Of a stretch of DNA of 64,000 nucleotides, positions 52,015-63,539 are shown one piece after another. Below the pieces are notes generated by a model. The model ran no database searches, was not told the DNA's origin, and saw only the letters and a list, made by a program, of their open reading frames with translations. The position numbers were made by a program, and so were the translations under genes. Where the stretch lies: positions 1,054,001 through 1,118,000 of the forward strand of contig NZ_JASGJZ010000001.1 of the NCBI RefSeq assembly GCF_047601025.1, written 5' to 3'. The stretch is from Pseudorhodoferax sp047601025. Its GTDB lineage: Bacteria > Pseudomonadota > Gammaproteobacteria > Burkholderiales > Burkholderiaceae_C. Every line of letters begins with the position of its first letter. Position 1 is the first letter of the stretch.

Positions 52015-52827
52015 ATGATTCTAGCGAGCGCGTCCCCGGCCATCGTGCTGCTGTCGGCCGCCGCCGTGCTGGCCTACGCGGTGCCCGCGGCGCTGGCCTC
52101 GCGCCTCAATGCCCGGGGCAACCGCCACGCGCTGCTGCCGGCCTGGGTACTGCATGCGCTGGTGCTCTGCTGGGGGCTGTGGATCACGGCCACGCCGCGC
52201 TTCGGCTTCGCGCCGGCGCTGTCGGTCACGGCCTGGCTGGTGCTGACCGTGTATGCCGTCGAGAGCCACGTGTTCCCGCAGCTGCGCGCGCGCTGGACGC
52301 TGGCCGGCTTCGGCGCGCTGGCCGTGCTGCTGGCGCTGCTGTTCCCCGGCACGCCGCTGCACGAGAACGCCTCGCCCTGGCTGCCGCTGCACTGGGCGCT
52401 GGGCATCGCCTCCTACGGCCTGTTCGCCGCGGCCGTGCTGCACGCCTGGCTGATGCGGCGCAGCGAGCGCGCGATGCGCGGCGCCGGCACCGCCTTCCCC
52501 GGCGTGCCGCTGCTGACGCTGGAGCGGCTGACCTTCCGCTTCGTGCAGGCCGGCTTCGTGCTGCTGACGGCCACGCTGGCGGCCGGCTTCCTGTTCGGCG
52601 AGTCGCTGTACGGCAGCGCCGCGGCCGGCTGGCGCTGGGACCACAAGACGGTGTTCTCGGTGCTGTCCTGGGCGACCTTCGCGGTGCTGCTGCTGGGCCG
52701 CGCGCGCTTCGGCTGGCGCGGCCGCACGGCCGTGCGCGTGCTGTACGCCGGCGCGGTGCTGCTGCTGCTGGCCTATGCGGGCTCGCGCTTCGTGGTCGAG
52801 GTGCTGCTGGGGCGGGGCACGGCATGA
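52015..52827 (+). CDS. Cytochrome c assembly protein (CcsA/HemX-like, YpjD-type)
   Basis: A 270-residue polytopic membrane protein with about eight helices. It carries the cytochrome c assembly domain: LHWALGIASYGLFAAAVLHAWLM, GAGTAFPGVPLLTLERLTFRF and the WDHKTVFSVLSWATFAVLLLGR block, with His residues placed as in haem-handling CcsA/HemX proteins. The family is thought to handle haem; exact function of the YpjD type near ffh is not established. It is divergent from ffh. The stop overlaps the start of the next gene (ATGA). Confidence 0.88.
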   Translation: MILASASPAIVLLSAAAVLAYAVPAALASRLNARGNRHALLPAWVLHALVLCWGLWITATPRFGFAPALSVTAWLVLTVYAVESHVFPQLRARWTLAGFGALAVLLALLFPGTPLHENASPWLPLHWALGIASYGLFAAAVLHAWLMRRSERAMRGAGTAFPGVPLLTLERLTFRFVQAGFVLLTATLAAGFLFGESLYGSAAAGWRWDHKTVFSVLSWATFAVLLLGRARFGWRGRTAVRVLYAGAVLLLLAYAGSRFVVEVLLGRGTA

Positions 52828-53051
52828 AGCTGCTGATCGTCCTCGCCGTCATCGCCTTCGGCATCTGGCTGTGGCGCTCGCGGCATCCGCCACCGCCGCC
52901 GGCCGCGCCGCCCGGCCAGCCGCGCGCCGGACAGCCGGCCGAGATGGTGCGCTGCGCGGCCTGCGGCCTGCACCTGCCGCTGGCCGACGCCGAGCGCAGC
53001 GCCCGCGGCGTGTACTGCAGCAAGGAACACCGGCGCCAGATCGAGGGCTGA
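52824..53051 (+). CDS. PP0621 family small protein
   Basis: A 75-residue protein with one N-terminal membrane helix (LLIVLAVIAFGIWLW), a Pro-rich linker, and a C-terminal zinc-ribbon-like module MVRCAACGLHLPLADAE...GVYCSKEHRR (CxxC, His, Cys, His). This is the PP0621 family, which in betaproteobacteria lies between the ccsA-like gene and pilS, as here. Function unknown. Its TGA stop forms the left end of dispersed element copy 2. Confidence 0.85.
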   Translation: MKLLIVLAVIAFGIWLWRSRHPPPPPAAPPGQPRAGQPAEMVRCAACGLHLPLADAERSARGVYCSKEHRRQIEG

Positions 53052-53273
53052 GGCGCTGTGCACGCATCCCTCGCGCCCACGGGCGTCCGCCCGATGCGCG
53101 TCCCCCCGCATCGCCATCGCCGTGCCCGGGGCCTCGCCCTTCGGGCCGGGGCACGCCTCCCATGCGGGCGTTGCAGTCCTCGCCCTGGCACCGGCCAGGG
53201 CGGCGGCCTGCGCCTGCGCTTGTGGCCCGGCGCACCCCGTCGTGGGCGCGGTCGATCCATCCACGGCTTCTGA
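53049..53273 (+). repeat. Intergenic dispersed element, copy 2 (MITE-like)
   Basis: About 225 bp starting at the TGA of the PP0621 gene (TGAGGCGCTGTGCACGCATCC) and ending at GATCCATCCACGGCTTCTGA. The ends are imperfect inverted repeats. The interior is near-identical in blocks to copy 3: GCCGTGCCCGGGGCCTCGCC, GGGCCGGGGCACGC, a CCCTGGC/GCCAGGG hairpin, CCCCGTCGTGGGCGCG. pilS begins six bases after its end. Confidence 0.8.
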
Positions 53274-53279
53274 GAAGGC

Positions 53280-54995
53280 GTGAGCGCGCATCCCGCCCGG
53301 CCGGCCCGCGCCGACGCGCCCCCCCCGCCCGGGCCGGTCGCGGCCGGCGACCCGGCGGCGCTGACGCGCGCCTGGTACGGCTTCATGACGGCGCGCGCGA
53401 CGATCGCGCTGTCGCTGCTGCTGCTGCAAAGCGTGCTGTACGTGCTGACCGACGCGGTGCCGGCCTGGCTGCTGGTGCTGGCCGCGCTGTACTTCGCCAG
53501 CACGCTGTCGGTGCGGCTGATGGCCCGGCCGCAGCTGCCGCGCCATGCGCTGGACCCGACCTGGCTGGCCACGGCCGGCCTGGACGTGCTGGTCATCGCG
53601 CTGCTGCAGGTGTTCCAGTCCGGCACGCTGAGCTACGCGCCGCTGCTGGGCGTGCCGCTGCTGCTGACGGCCGTGCTCGGCACCCGCGGCATGGCCGTCG
53701 GCATGGCGCTGGCGATCACGGTGCTGCTGCTGGCCGAGACCGGGTGGAACGCGGCGCGCGGCGGCGGCGACGCCACCGGCCGCTACCTGCAGACCGGCCT
53801 GGCCGGCCTGGGCTACCTGCTGGTCGCCTTCCTGGCCAACCAGCTGGCGGCGCGGCTGGTGCGCGAGGAGCGGCTGGCCCTGGCCGGCCAGCGGGCCGCG
53901 CAGCTGCAGACGCAGGTCAACCAGCTCGTCATGGAGACGCTGGCGGACGGCGTGCTGGTGGTCGGCACCGACAGCGGCATGCGCACCGCCAACCCGGCGG
54001 CGCGCCAGCTGCTGGGCCTGTCCGGCGGCGACGCGCTGCCGGCGCTGGCGCCCCAGGCCGGCTGGGCGCCGCTGCTGGCGCTGGCCCGCAAGACCTTCGC
54101 CCAGCACGCGCCGCAGAAGGCCGACGTGATGCTGCGCAGCGCGACCCGCGGCGCGCGGCACCTGCGCGTGCGCACGCGGCTGACCGAGGCGCCCGGCGAG
54201 GCCCAGGAGCGGCTGTGCGTGATGTTCCTGCACGACCTGCGCGAGGTCGAGGCGCGGCTGCGCATCGAGAAGATGGCGGCCATGGGCCGCATGTCGGCCG
54301 CGGTCGCGCACGAGATCCGCAACCCGCTGTCGGCCATCGCCCAGGCCAACGACCTGCTCGACGAAGACCTGGCCGAGGACGGCCCGCGCCAGCTCACGCG
54401 GATGATCCGCCAGAACGCGCAGCGCCTGGCGCGCATCGTGGACGAGGTGCTGGACGTGGCGCGCGTGCCCGAGCCGGGCCGCACCGCGCCGGCCAGCCTG
54501 GTGCTGGACGCCACCGTGCGGGCGGCCTGCGAGGACTGGCTGCGCCAGGCGCCGCAGCAGCGCCGCCTGCAACTGGACCTGGCCACCGCCGCCCGGCCGG
54601 TGGACTTCGACACCGAGCACCTGCGCCGCGTGCTGGTCAACCTGCTGGACAACGCGCTGCGCCACGCCAGCGGCCGCGCGGCGGCGATCCAGGTGTCCAC
54701 GCGGCTGTCGCCCGAGCGCCAGTCCAGCCTGCAGGTCTGGAGCGACGGCGCGCCGCTGGACGAGTCGGTGGAGCGGCACCTGTTCGAGCCGTTCTTCTCG
54801 TCCGAGAGCCGCTCCAGCGGCCTGGGGCTGTACATTTGCCGCGAGCTGTGCGAGCGCCACCGCGCCACGCTGGGCTACCAGCGCGCCACGCGCAGCCTGG
54901 ACGGCGCCACCGTGGCCGGCAACGAGTTCTTCGTGCTGTTCCGGCCGCCCAAGCCCGAACCCCGCCCCGACGCCCGACCTGCATCCGCGCCCTGA
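53280..54995 (+). CDS. pilS: Sensor histidine kinase PilS
   Basis: The membrane kinase of the PilS-PilR system that controls type IV pilin transcription; 571 residues. Six N-terminal helices (residues about 45-195, starting RAWYGFMTARATIALSLLLL) form the pilin-sensing membrane domain. A PAS domain follows (METLADGVLVVGTDSGMRTANPAARQLLG), then HisKA with AAVAHEIRNPLSAIAQAN and HATPase_c with LLDNALRHASGRA and SSGLGLYICRELCERH. The only usable start is GTG 53280; AGAAGG lies almost against it, a short spacing partly created by the end of the dispersed element, so translation may be weak or coupled. Confidence 0.92.
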   Translation: MSAHPARPARADAPPPPGPVAAGDPAALTRAWYGFMTARATIALSLLLLQSVLYVLTDAVPAWLLVLAALYFASTLSVRLMARPQLPRHALDPTWLATAGLDVLVIALLQVFQSGTLSYAPLLGVPLLLTAVLGTRGMAVGMALAITVLLLAETGWNAARGGGDATGRYLQTGLAGLGYLLVAFLANQLAARLVREERLALAGQRAAQLQTQVNQLVMETLADGVLVVGTDSGMRTANPAARQLLGLSGGDALPALAPQAGWAPLLALARKTFAQHAPQKADVMLRSATRGARHLRVRTRLTEAPGEAQERLCVMFLHDLREVEARLRIEKMAAMGRMSAAVAHEIRNPLSAIAQANDLLDEDLAEDGPRQLTRMIRQNAQRLARIVDEVLDVARVPEPGRTAPASLVLDATVRAACEDWLRQAPQQRRLQLDLATAARPVDFDTEHLRRVLVNLLDNALRHASGRAAAIQVSTRLSPERQSSLQVWSDGAPLDESVERHLFEPFFSSESRSSGLGLYICRELCERHRATLGYQRATRSLDGATVAGNEFFVLFRPPKPEPRPDARPASAP

Positions 54996-54999
54996 ACCC

Positions 55000-56416
<1,417 letters not shown>

Positions 56417-56433
<17 letters not shown>

Positions 56434-57034
56434 CCCGCGGGCGCCGCGGACCCTGTGGCAGGACGGCGGCTGGTACCGCTTCGCGCGCCGCCAGCCCTCG
56501 CCGAACTGCGGCCCGCGGCCCGCGGGTGCGCAGATCGACCTGCTCGTGCTGCACTCGATCAGCCTGCCGCCCGGCCGATACGGCGGCGACGAGGTACTGG
56601 CGCTGTTCGACAACCGGCTGGACTGGGAGGCGCATCCCTACTTCCAGCAGATCCGCGGACTGCAGGTGTCGGCGCATTTCCTGATCCGCCGCGGCGGCGA
56701 GCTGTGGCAGTTCGTGGACTGCGACGCGCGCGCCTGGCACGCCGGCCGCTCGCGCTGGCGCGGGCGCGACGAGTGCAACGACGACTCCATCGGCATCGAG
56801 CTCGAAGGCCTGGAGGGAGACACGTTCGAGCCGGCCCAGTACGACACGCTGGCCAGCCTGTGCGCGGCGCTGGCGCAGCGCTATGCGATCGCCCACGTGG
56901 CCGGCCACGAGCACGTGGCGCCGGGCCGCAAGCAGGACCCCGGCCCCGGCTTCGACTGGGCCGCGCTGCAGCGCGCCACCGGCTGGCCGCCGGCCTGGTT
57001 CCCCCCGGCAGCGGCAGGGATACGCCGCGGCTGA
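56417..57034 (+). CDS. ampD: 1,6-anhydro-N-acetylmuramyl-L-alanine amidase AmpD
   Basis: A cytoplasmic zinc amidase (205 residues) of peptidoglycan recycling that removes the peptide from anhydro-muropeptides. Amidase_2 fold with zinc ligands His46 (LLVLHSISLPPG), His164 (AGHEHVAPGRK) and Asp174 (QDPGPGFDW); the spacing matches characterised AmpD. Other segments: VSAHFLIRRGGELWQFVDCD, AWHAGRSRWRGRDECNDDSIGIELEG. Its start overlaps the pilR end, a gene order typical for Burkholderiales without known functional meaning. Confidence 0.95.
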
Positions 57035-57186
57035 CGAGACGCCGGCCGCGCCGGCCCAGCAACGGCGCCGGCTGCGCCGCGAAACCGGCCGCCAGGCCGC
57101 ATGCCGGCTGGCTTTCCACCCCGGGATCCCGATGCCTGCTGGCCTCGCGGGCGGTGTGCCGCAATGCAGCATGGAAGCTTGCTCGC

Positions 57187-57234
57187 ACACTACCGGTAGT
57201 GGCTAGAATCCCTTCCAAGCCCCAGATATGGGGT
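57187..57234 (+). promoter_or_regulatory. Tandem NrdR boxes flanking a -10 element, nrdA promoter
   Basis: Box 1 ACACTACCGGTAGTGG (57187-57202) and box 2 GCCCCAGATATGGGGT (57219-57234) are 32 bases apart start to start. This is the usual three-turn spacing of NrdR boxes. Box 2 keeps all the strongly conserved positions of the consensus acaCwAtATaTwGtgt; box 1 keeps the outer CTA/TAG but has CCGG at the centre. Between them is TAGAAT (57204-57209), a probable -10. NrdR would repress nrdA when dATP is high. Confidence 0.6.
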
Positions 57235-57323
57235 CCCGCCAGATCACCCAGGGCGGTCCGGCGCGCCCCTCGCGGTGCCGCCAGGCGGTCCGCCCCCTCC
57301 ATCGTTCCCAGCCCAAGGAAGCC

Positions 57324-60260
<2,937 letters not shown>

Positions 60261-60274
60261 GGCCTGCGTCACGC

Positions 60275-60322
60275 GCTCCGCGGCATCGTGTGCGAGGCCC
60301 TCGCAGCACGATGCCGCGGAGC
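60275..60322 (+). other. Very stable 23-bp hairpin between nrdA and nrdB
   Basis: GCTCCGCGGCATCGTG (60275-60290) pairs perfectly with CACGATGCCGCGGAGC (60307-60322). The stem continues inward as TGCGAGG/CCTCGCA with a single bulged G and almost no loop. No U-run follows. It may be an RNase III or processing site, an attenuator or a 3'-protecting stem that sets the nrdA:nrdB ratio. Confidence 0.8.
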
Positions 60323-60355
60323 AACAAAACCTCTGCGGCGCCCCGTGTGAAGCCT

Positions 60356-60383
60356 TTGCTTTTCAGGGCGCCGCTTTCATAAT
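60356..60383 (+). promoter_or_regulatory. Candidate sigma-70 promoter for nrdB
   Basis: TTGCTT (60356-60361) and CATAAT (60378-60383) with 16 bases between them, 19 bases before the nrdB ATG. Together with the hairpin upstream it suggests that nrdB can be transcribed on its own. Confidence 0.45.
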
Positions 60384-60401
60384 CTCGCCACTGGAAAATC
60401 T

Positions 60402-61610
60402 ATGCTGACCTGGGACGACGAAGTCAAGCCCTCTTCGCCATCGCACACGCGAAGCGGTTCCATCGGGCACCGCGAAGTGCCTGTCTCTCCTCTCGCGCAA
60501 CCCTCCCTCGCACCGCACGTCGGCGACGTCGCCATGCCGCCGGTCGCGCCGGCCAGCGTGCCGCGCGCCAGCGGCGCGCCGGTGCCCACCGCGCGCCGCG
60601 TGAACGCGGCCGACAAGCGCATCATCAACGGCCAGACCGACGTCAACCAGTTGGTGCCGTTCAAGTACAAGTGGGCCTGGGAGAAGTACCTCGCCACCTG
60701 CGCCAACCACTGGATGCCGCAGGAGGTGAACATGAACCGCGACATCGCGCTGTGGAAAGACCCGAACGGCCTGACCGAGGACGAGCGCCGCATCGTCAAG
60801 CGCAACCTCGGCTTCTTCGTCACCGCCGACTCGCTGGCCGCCAACAACATCGTGCTGGGCACCTACCGCCACATCACGGCGCCCGAGTGCCGCCAGTTCC
60901 TGCTGCGCCAGGCCTTCGAGGAGGCGATCCACACGCACGCCTACCAGTACATCGTCGAGTCGCTGGGCCTGGACGAAGGCGAGATCTTCAACGCCTACAA
61001 CGAGGTGCCCTCGATCCGCGACAAGGACGAGTTCCTGATCCCGTTCATCGACGCGATCATGGACCCGGACTTCAAGACCGGCACGCCCGAGAACGACCAG
61101 AAGCTGCTCAAGAGCCTGATCGTGTTCGCCTGCCTGATGGAGGGCCTGTTCTTCTACGTCGGCTTCACGCAGATCCTGGCCCTCGGCCGGCAGAACAAGA
61201 TGACCGGCGCGGCCGAGCAGTACCAGTACATCCTGCGCGACGAGTCGATGCACTGCAACTTCGGCATCGACCTGATCAACCAACTGAAGCTGGAGAACCC
61301 GCACCTGTGGACGCCGGCGTTCAAGGACGAGATCAAGGCGCTGTTCCAGCATGCGGTCGAGCTCGAATACCGCTACGCCGAAGACACCATGCCGCGCGGC
61401 GTGCTGGGCATGAACGCCTCGATGTTCAAGGGCTACCTGCGCTACATCGCCAACCGCCGCGCCACGCAGATCGGCCTGGAGGCGCTGTTCCCGAACGAAG
61501 AGAACCCGTTCCCCTGGATGAGCGAGATGATCGACCTGAAGAAGGAGCGCAACTTCTTCGAGACGCGCGTCATCGAGTACCAGTCCGGCGGCGCGCTGTC
61601 CTGGGACTGA
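60402..61610 (+). CDS. nrdB: Ribonucleoside-diphosphate reductase, class Ia beta subunit
   Basis: The radical-generating di-iron subunit, 402 residues. The first 65 residues are a Pro/Ser-rich extension not found in E. coli NrdB. Metal ligands and radical site fit the class Ia spacing: Asp143 (TADSLAANN), Glu174 and His177 (FEEAIHTHAY), tyrosyl radical Tyr181, then Glu in ACLMEGLFF and Glu/His in LRDESMHCNFG. The C-terminus ends SGGALSWD, the tail that docks on NrdA. Its TGA stop is the left end of dispersed element copy 3. Confidence 0.97.
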   Translation: MLTWDDEVKPSSPSHTRSGSIGHREVPVSPLAQPSLAPHVGDVAMPPVAPASVPRASGAPVPTARRVNAADKRIINGQTDVNQLVPFKYKWAWEKYLATCANHWMPQEVNMNRDIALWKDPNGLTEDERRIVKRNLGFFVTADSLAANNIVLGTYRHITAPECRQFLLRQAFEEAIHTHAYQYIVESLGLDEGEIFNAYNEVPSIRDKDEFLIPFIDAIMDPDFKTGTPENDQKLLKSLIVFACLMEGLFFYVGFTQILALGRQNKMTGAAEQYQYILRDESMHCNFGIDLINQLKLENPHLWTPAFKDEIKALFQHAVELEYRYAEDTMPRGVLGMNASMFKGYLRYIANRRATQIGLEALFPNEENPFPWMSEMIDLKKERNFFETRVIEYQSGGALSWD

Positions 61611-61843
61611 GAAGCTGTGAACGCATCCCCCACGCCCACACGAGGCTCCCGATGAGCGTCCCCGCGCATCGCCAACGCCGTGCCCGGGGCCTCGCCCTCC
61701 GGGCCGGTGGCCTCTCCCTCCGGGCCGGGGCACGCCAGACCCCATGCGGTCGTCGTTGCCCTGGCTCCAGCCAGGGCAACAGCCTGTGCCTGTGGTCCGG
61801 CACTCCCCGTCGTGGGCGCGATCGATCCATTCACCGCTTCTGA
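61608..61843 (+). repeat. Intergenic dispersed element, copy 3 (MITE-like)
   Basis: About 236 bp starting at the nrdB stop (TGAGAAGCTGTGAACGCATC) and ending GATCCATTCACCGCTTCTGA. The ends pair as about 18-20-bp imperfect terminal inverted repeats. It holds an internal perfect hairpin, GCCCTGGCTCCAGCCAGGGC, and a short internal duplication of a CTCCGGGCCGG unit. It is the longest copy. Confidence 0.8.
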
Positions 61844-61925
61844 GGCGGCAGCACGGCATGTTCCACCGCACACCACGCCACCCGAACCGCACCGCCAGAG
61901 TGCCGGCGTGCATGTGTCCTGAATC

Positions 61926-61958
61926 CATGGCGCTGGGGCCCCGGGCTCCAACGCCATG
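61926..61958 (+). other. Hairpin upstream of the histone H1-like gene
   Basis: CATGGCG/CGCCATG outer stem, a 1x1 mismatch, then an inner stem TGGGGCC/GGCTCCA with one G-U pair. It has no U-run. It could act in the leader of the H1-like transcript or as a weak 3' element. The rest of 61844-62021 shows no gene. Confidence 0.45.
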
Positions 61959-62021
61959 CATCGCTTGCAGCGCCCCGACGCGCGGCAAGTGCTCCTTGTA
62001 ATCCGAATCACGGAGAACACC

Positions 62022-62543
62022 ATGGCAACTGCGAAGAAACCGGCCGCGAAGAAGGCCGCCCCGGCCAAGAAGGCGGCACCTGCGAAGAAGGCCGCTCCGG
62101 CCAAGAAGGCCGCGCCCGCGAAGAAGGCCGCCCCGGCCAAGAAGGCGGCGCCGGCGAAGAAGGCCGCTCCGGCCAAGAAGGCAGCGCCCGCGAAGAAGGC
62201 CGCTCCGGCCAAGAAGGCGGCGCCGGCGAAGAAGGCCGCTCCGGCCGCCAAGAAGGCAGCGCCCGCGAAAAAGGCCGCTCCGGCCAAGAAGGCAGCGGCG
62301 CCGGCGAAGAAGGCCGCCTCGGCCGCCAAGAAGGCAGCAGCCCCCGCGAAGAAGGCCGCTCCGGCCAAGAAGGCGGCAGCCCCCGCGAAGAAGGCCGCCG
62401 CCGCGCCCGCGAAGAAAGCCCCGGCCAAGAAAGCCGCCGCCAAGAAAGCTGCCCCCGCGCCTGCCGCCGCCCCAGCCACCGCGACGCAGACCACGCTGAA
62501 CCCGCAGGCGGCCTGGCCGTTCCCCACGGCCAGCAAGCCCTGA
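62022..62543 (+). CDS. Histone H1-like DNA-binding protein, Lys/Ala repeat
   Basis: A 173-residue, extremely basic protein built almost wholly of AAPAKK-type hexamers (residues about 5-145), resembling eukaryotic histone H1 tails, Bordetella BpH1 and Pseudomonas AlgP. It should bind DNA without sequence specificity and help compact the nucleoid. The last 22 residues leave the repeat (TQTTLNPQAAWPFPTASKP), a C-terminal tag I associate with Comamonadaceae homologues. GGAG lies seven bases before the ATG. The underlying DNA repeat makes the length prone to vary between strains. Confidence 0.88.
   Translation: MATAKKPAAKKAAPAKKAAPAKKAAPAKKAAPAKKAAPAKKAAPAKKAAPAKKAAPAKKAAPAKKAAPAKKAAPAAKKAAPAKKAAPAKKAAAPAKKAASAAKKAAAPAKKAAPAKKAAAPAKKAAAAPAKKAPAKKAAAKKAAPAPAAAPATATQTTLNPQAAWPFPTASKP
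62034..62455 (+). repeat. Coding tandem repeat (about 15-18-bp units, often paired)
   Basis: Units of the kind GCCCGCGAAGAAGGCC and GCTCCGGCCAAGAAGGC alternate along the H1-like gene, each encoding AP-AKKA. Occasional inserted GCC codons give AAPAA variants. It is a direct repeat without spacers, so it is not a CRISPR. Confidence 0.85.
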
Positions 62544-62568
62544 ACGCCGCCCGCACGCGGCGTGCAAG

Positions 62569-62604
62569 CAGCCCGGCGCCGCCAAGGCCCCGGGCTTTTT
62601 CTTT
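62569..62604 (+). terminator. Intrinsic terminator of the H1-like gene
   Basis: AGCCCGG (62570-62576) with CCGGGCT (62590-62596), then TTTTTCTTT, 26 bases after the stop codon. Confidence 0.85.
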
Positions 62605-62616
62605 GGCCGGACGGAC

Positions 62617-63519
62617 CTACAGGCCCAGCGCGCTGCGGTCGACGCGGTAGTTCTGCGGACCGCGCTCGGCAATCTTCAGCGCGCCGATCCGGCTGCCCAA
62701 CGCCGCGCAGCGCACCAGCGGCCAGCCCTGCTCCAGCCCGTACAGCAGCGCCGCGCGGTAGGCATCGCCGCAGCCGGTGGGATCGACGACCGCCGCGGCC
62801 GGCACCGGCGCGACCGGCGTCCTCTCGCCATCCACCCAGACCTCGCTGCCCTCGCCGCCCAGGGTCACGACCAGGCCCTGCACCTGGCGCGACAGCTCGG
62901 CCAGGCCGAGGCCGGTGCGCTCGCAGAGCATGCGGCCCTCGTAGTCGTTGACGGCGACCCAGCTCGCCAGCTCGACGAAATGCCGCAGCGCCGCGCCGTC
63001 GAACATCGGCAGGCCCTGGCCGGGGTCGAAGATGAACGGGATGCCCGCGGCCGCGAACTGCTCGGCATGCTGCAGCATCGCGTCGCGCCCGTCCGGCGAG
63101 ATGATGCCCAGCTTCACGTCGGGCCGCGCCACGATCTGCGTCCGGTGCGCCTGCATCATCGCCCCCGGGTGGAAGGCGGTGATCTGGTTGTTGGCCTGGT
63201 CGGTCATGATCATGGCCTGGGCCGTGTAGCTATCGTCCAGCACGCGCACGTACTCGGTGGAGATGCCCAGCGTGCCCAGGCGTTCCAGGTAGCCGGCACC
63301 GTCGCTGCCCAGCGCGGCCATCGGCAGCGGCACGCCCCCCAGCTGCCGCAGGCCGTAGGCGATGTTGCCGGCGCAGCCGCCGAAGTCGCGCCGCAGCCCG
63401 GGCACGAGGAAGGACACGTTCAGGTTGTGGATCTGGTCCGCCAGGATCTGGTCGGCGAACCGCCCCTCGAAGCGCATGATGGTGTCGAACGCGAGAGATC
63501 CGCAGATGATGCTGGCCAT
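62617..63519 (-). CDS. PfkB-family carbohydrate/nucleoside kinase
   Basis: A 300-residue ribokinase-superfamily kinase. N-terminal GSLAFDTIMRFEGRFADQIL and FGGCAGNIAYGLRQLGG (the first PfkB signature region) resemble the adenosine kinase-like branch. The C-terminal PfkB signature DPTGCGDAYRAALLYGL holds the catalytic Asp and anion hole. ATP-site residues lie in VVTLGGEGSEVW. Possible substrates are adenosine or a sugar such as ribose; the sequence does not decide. The ATG at 63519 gives the normal family start. Confidence 0.88.
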   Translation of the reverse strand: MASIICGSLAFDTIMRFEGRFADQILADQIHNLNVSFLVPGLRRDFGGCAGNIAYGLRQLGGVPLPMAALGSDGAGYLERLGTLGISTEYVRVLDDSYTAQAMIMTDQANNQITAFHPGAMMQAHRTQIVARPDVKLGIISPDGRDAMLQHAEQFAAAGIPFIFDPGQGLPMFDGAALRHFVELASWVAVNDYEGRMLCERTGLGLAELSRQVQGLVVTLGGEGSEVWVDGERTPVAPVPAAAVVDPTGCGDAYRAALLYGLEQGWPLVRCAALGSRIGALKIAERGPQNYRVDRSALGL

Positions 63520-63539
63520 GGGGTAAGGGTTTCGGAAAG

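Noticed and set aside
53058..53273. Short open reading frames inside the dispersed elements (also 61.6 and 22.4 kb)
   Set aside because: They differ in frame, length and sequence between copies and end together only because the element end contains TGA. No common peptide is conserved.
60275..60322. nrdA-nrdB hairpin as an intrinsic terminator
   Set aside because: No U-run follows on either strand (AACAAAAC downstream), so it does not fit a Rho-independent terminator.
62034..62455. CRISPR-like array
   Set aside because: Repeats are contiguous, of 15-18 bases and coding (Lys/Ala); there are no unique spacers and no cas genes.
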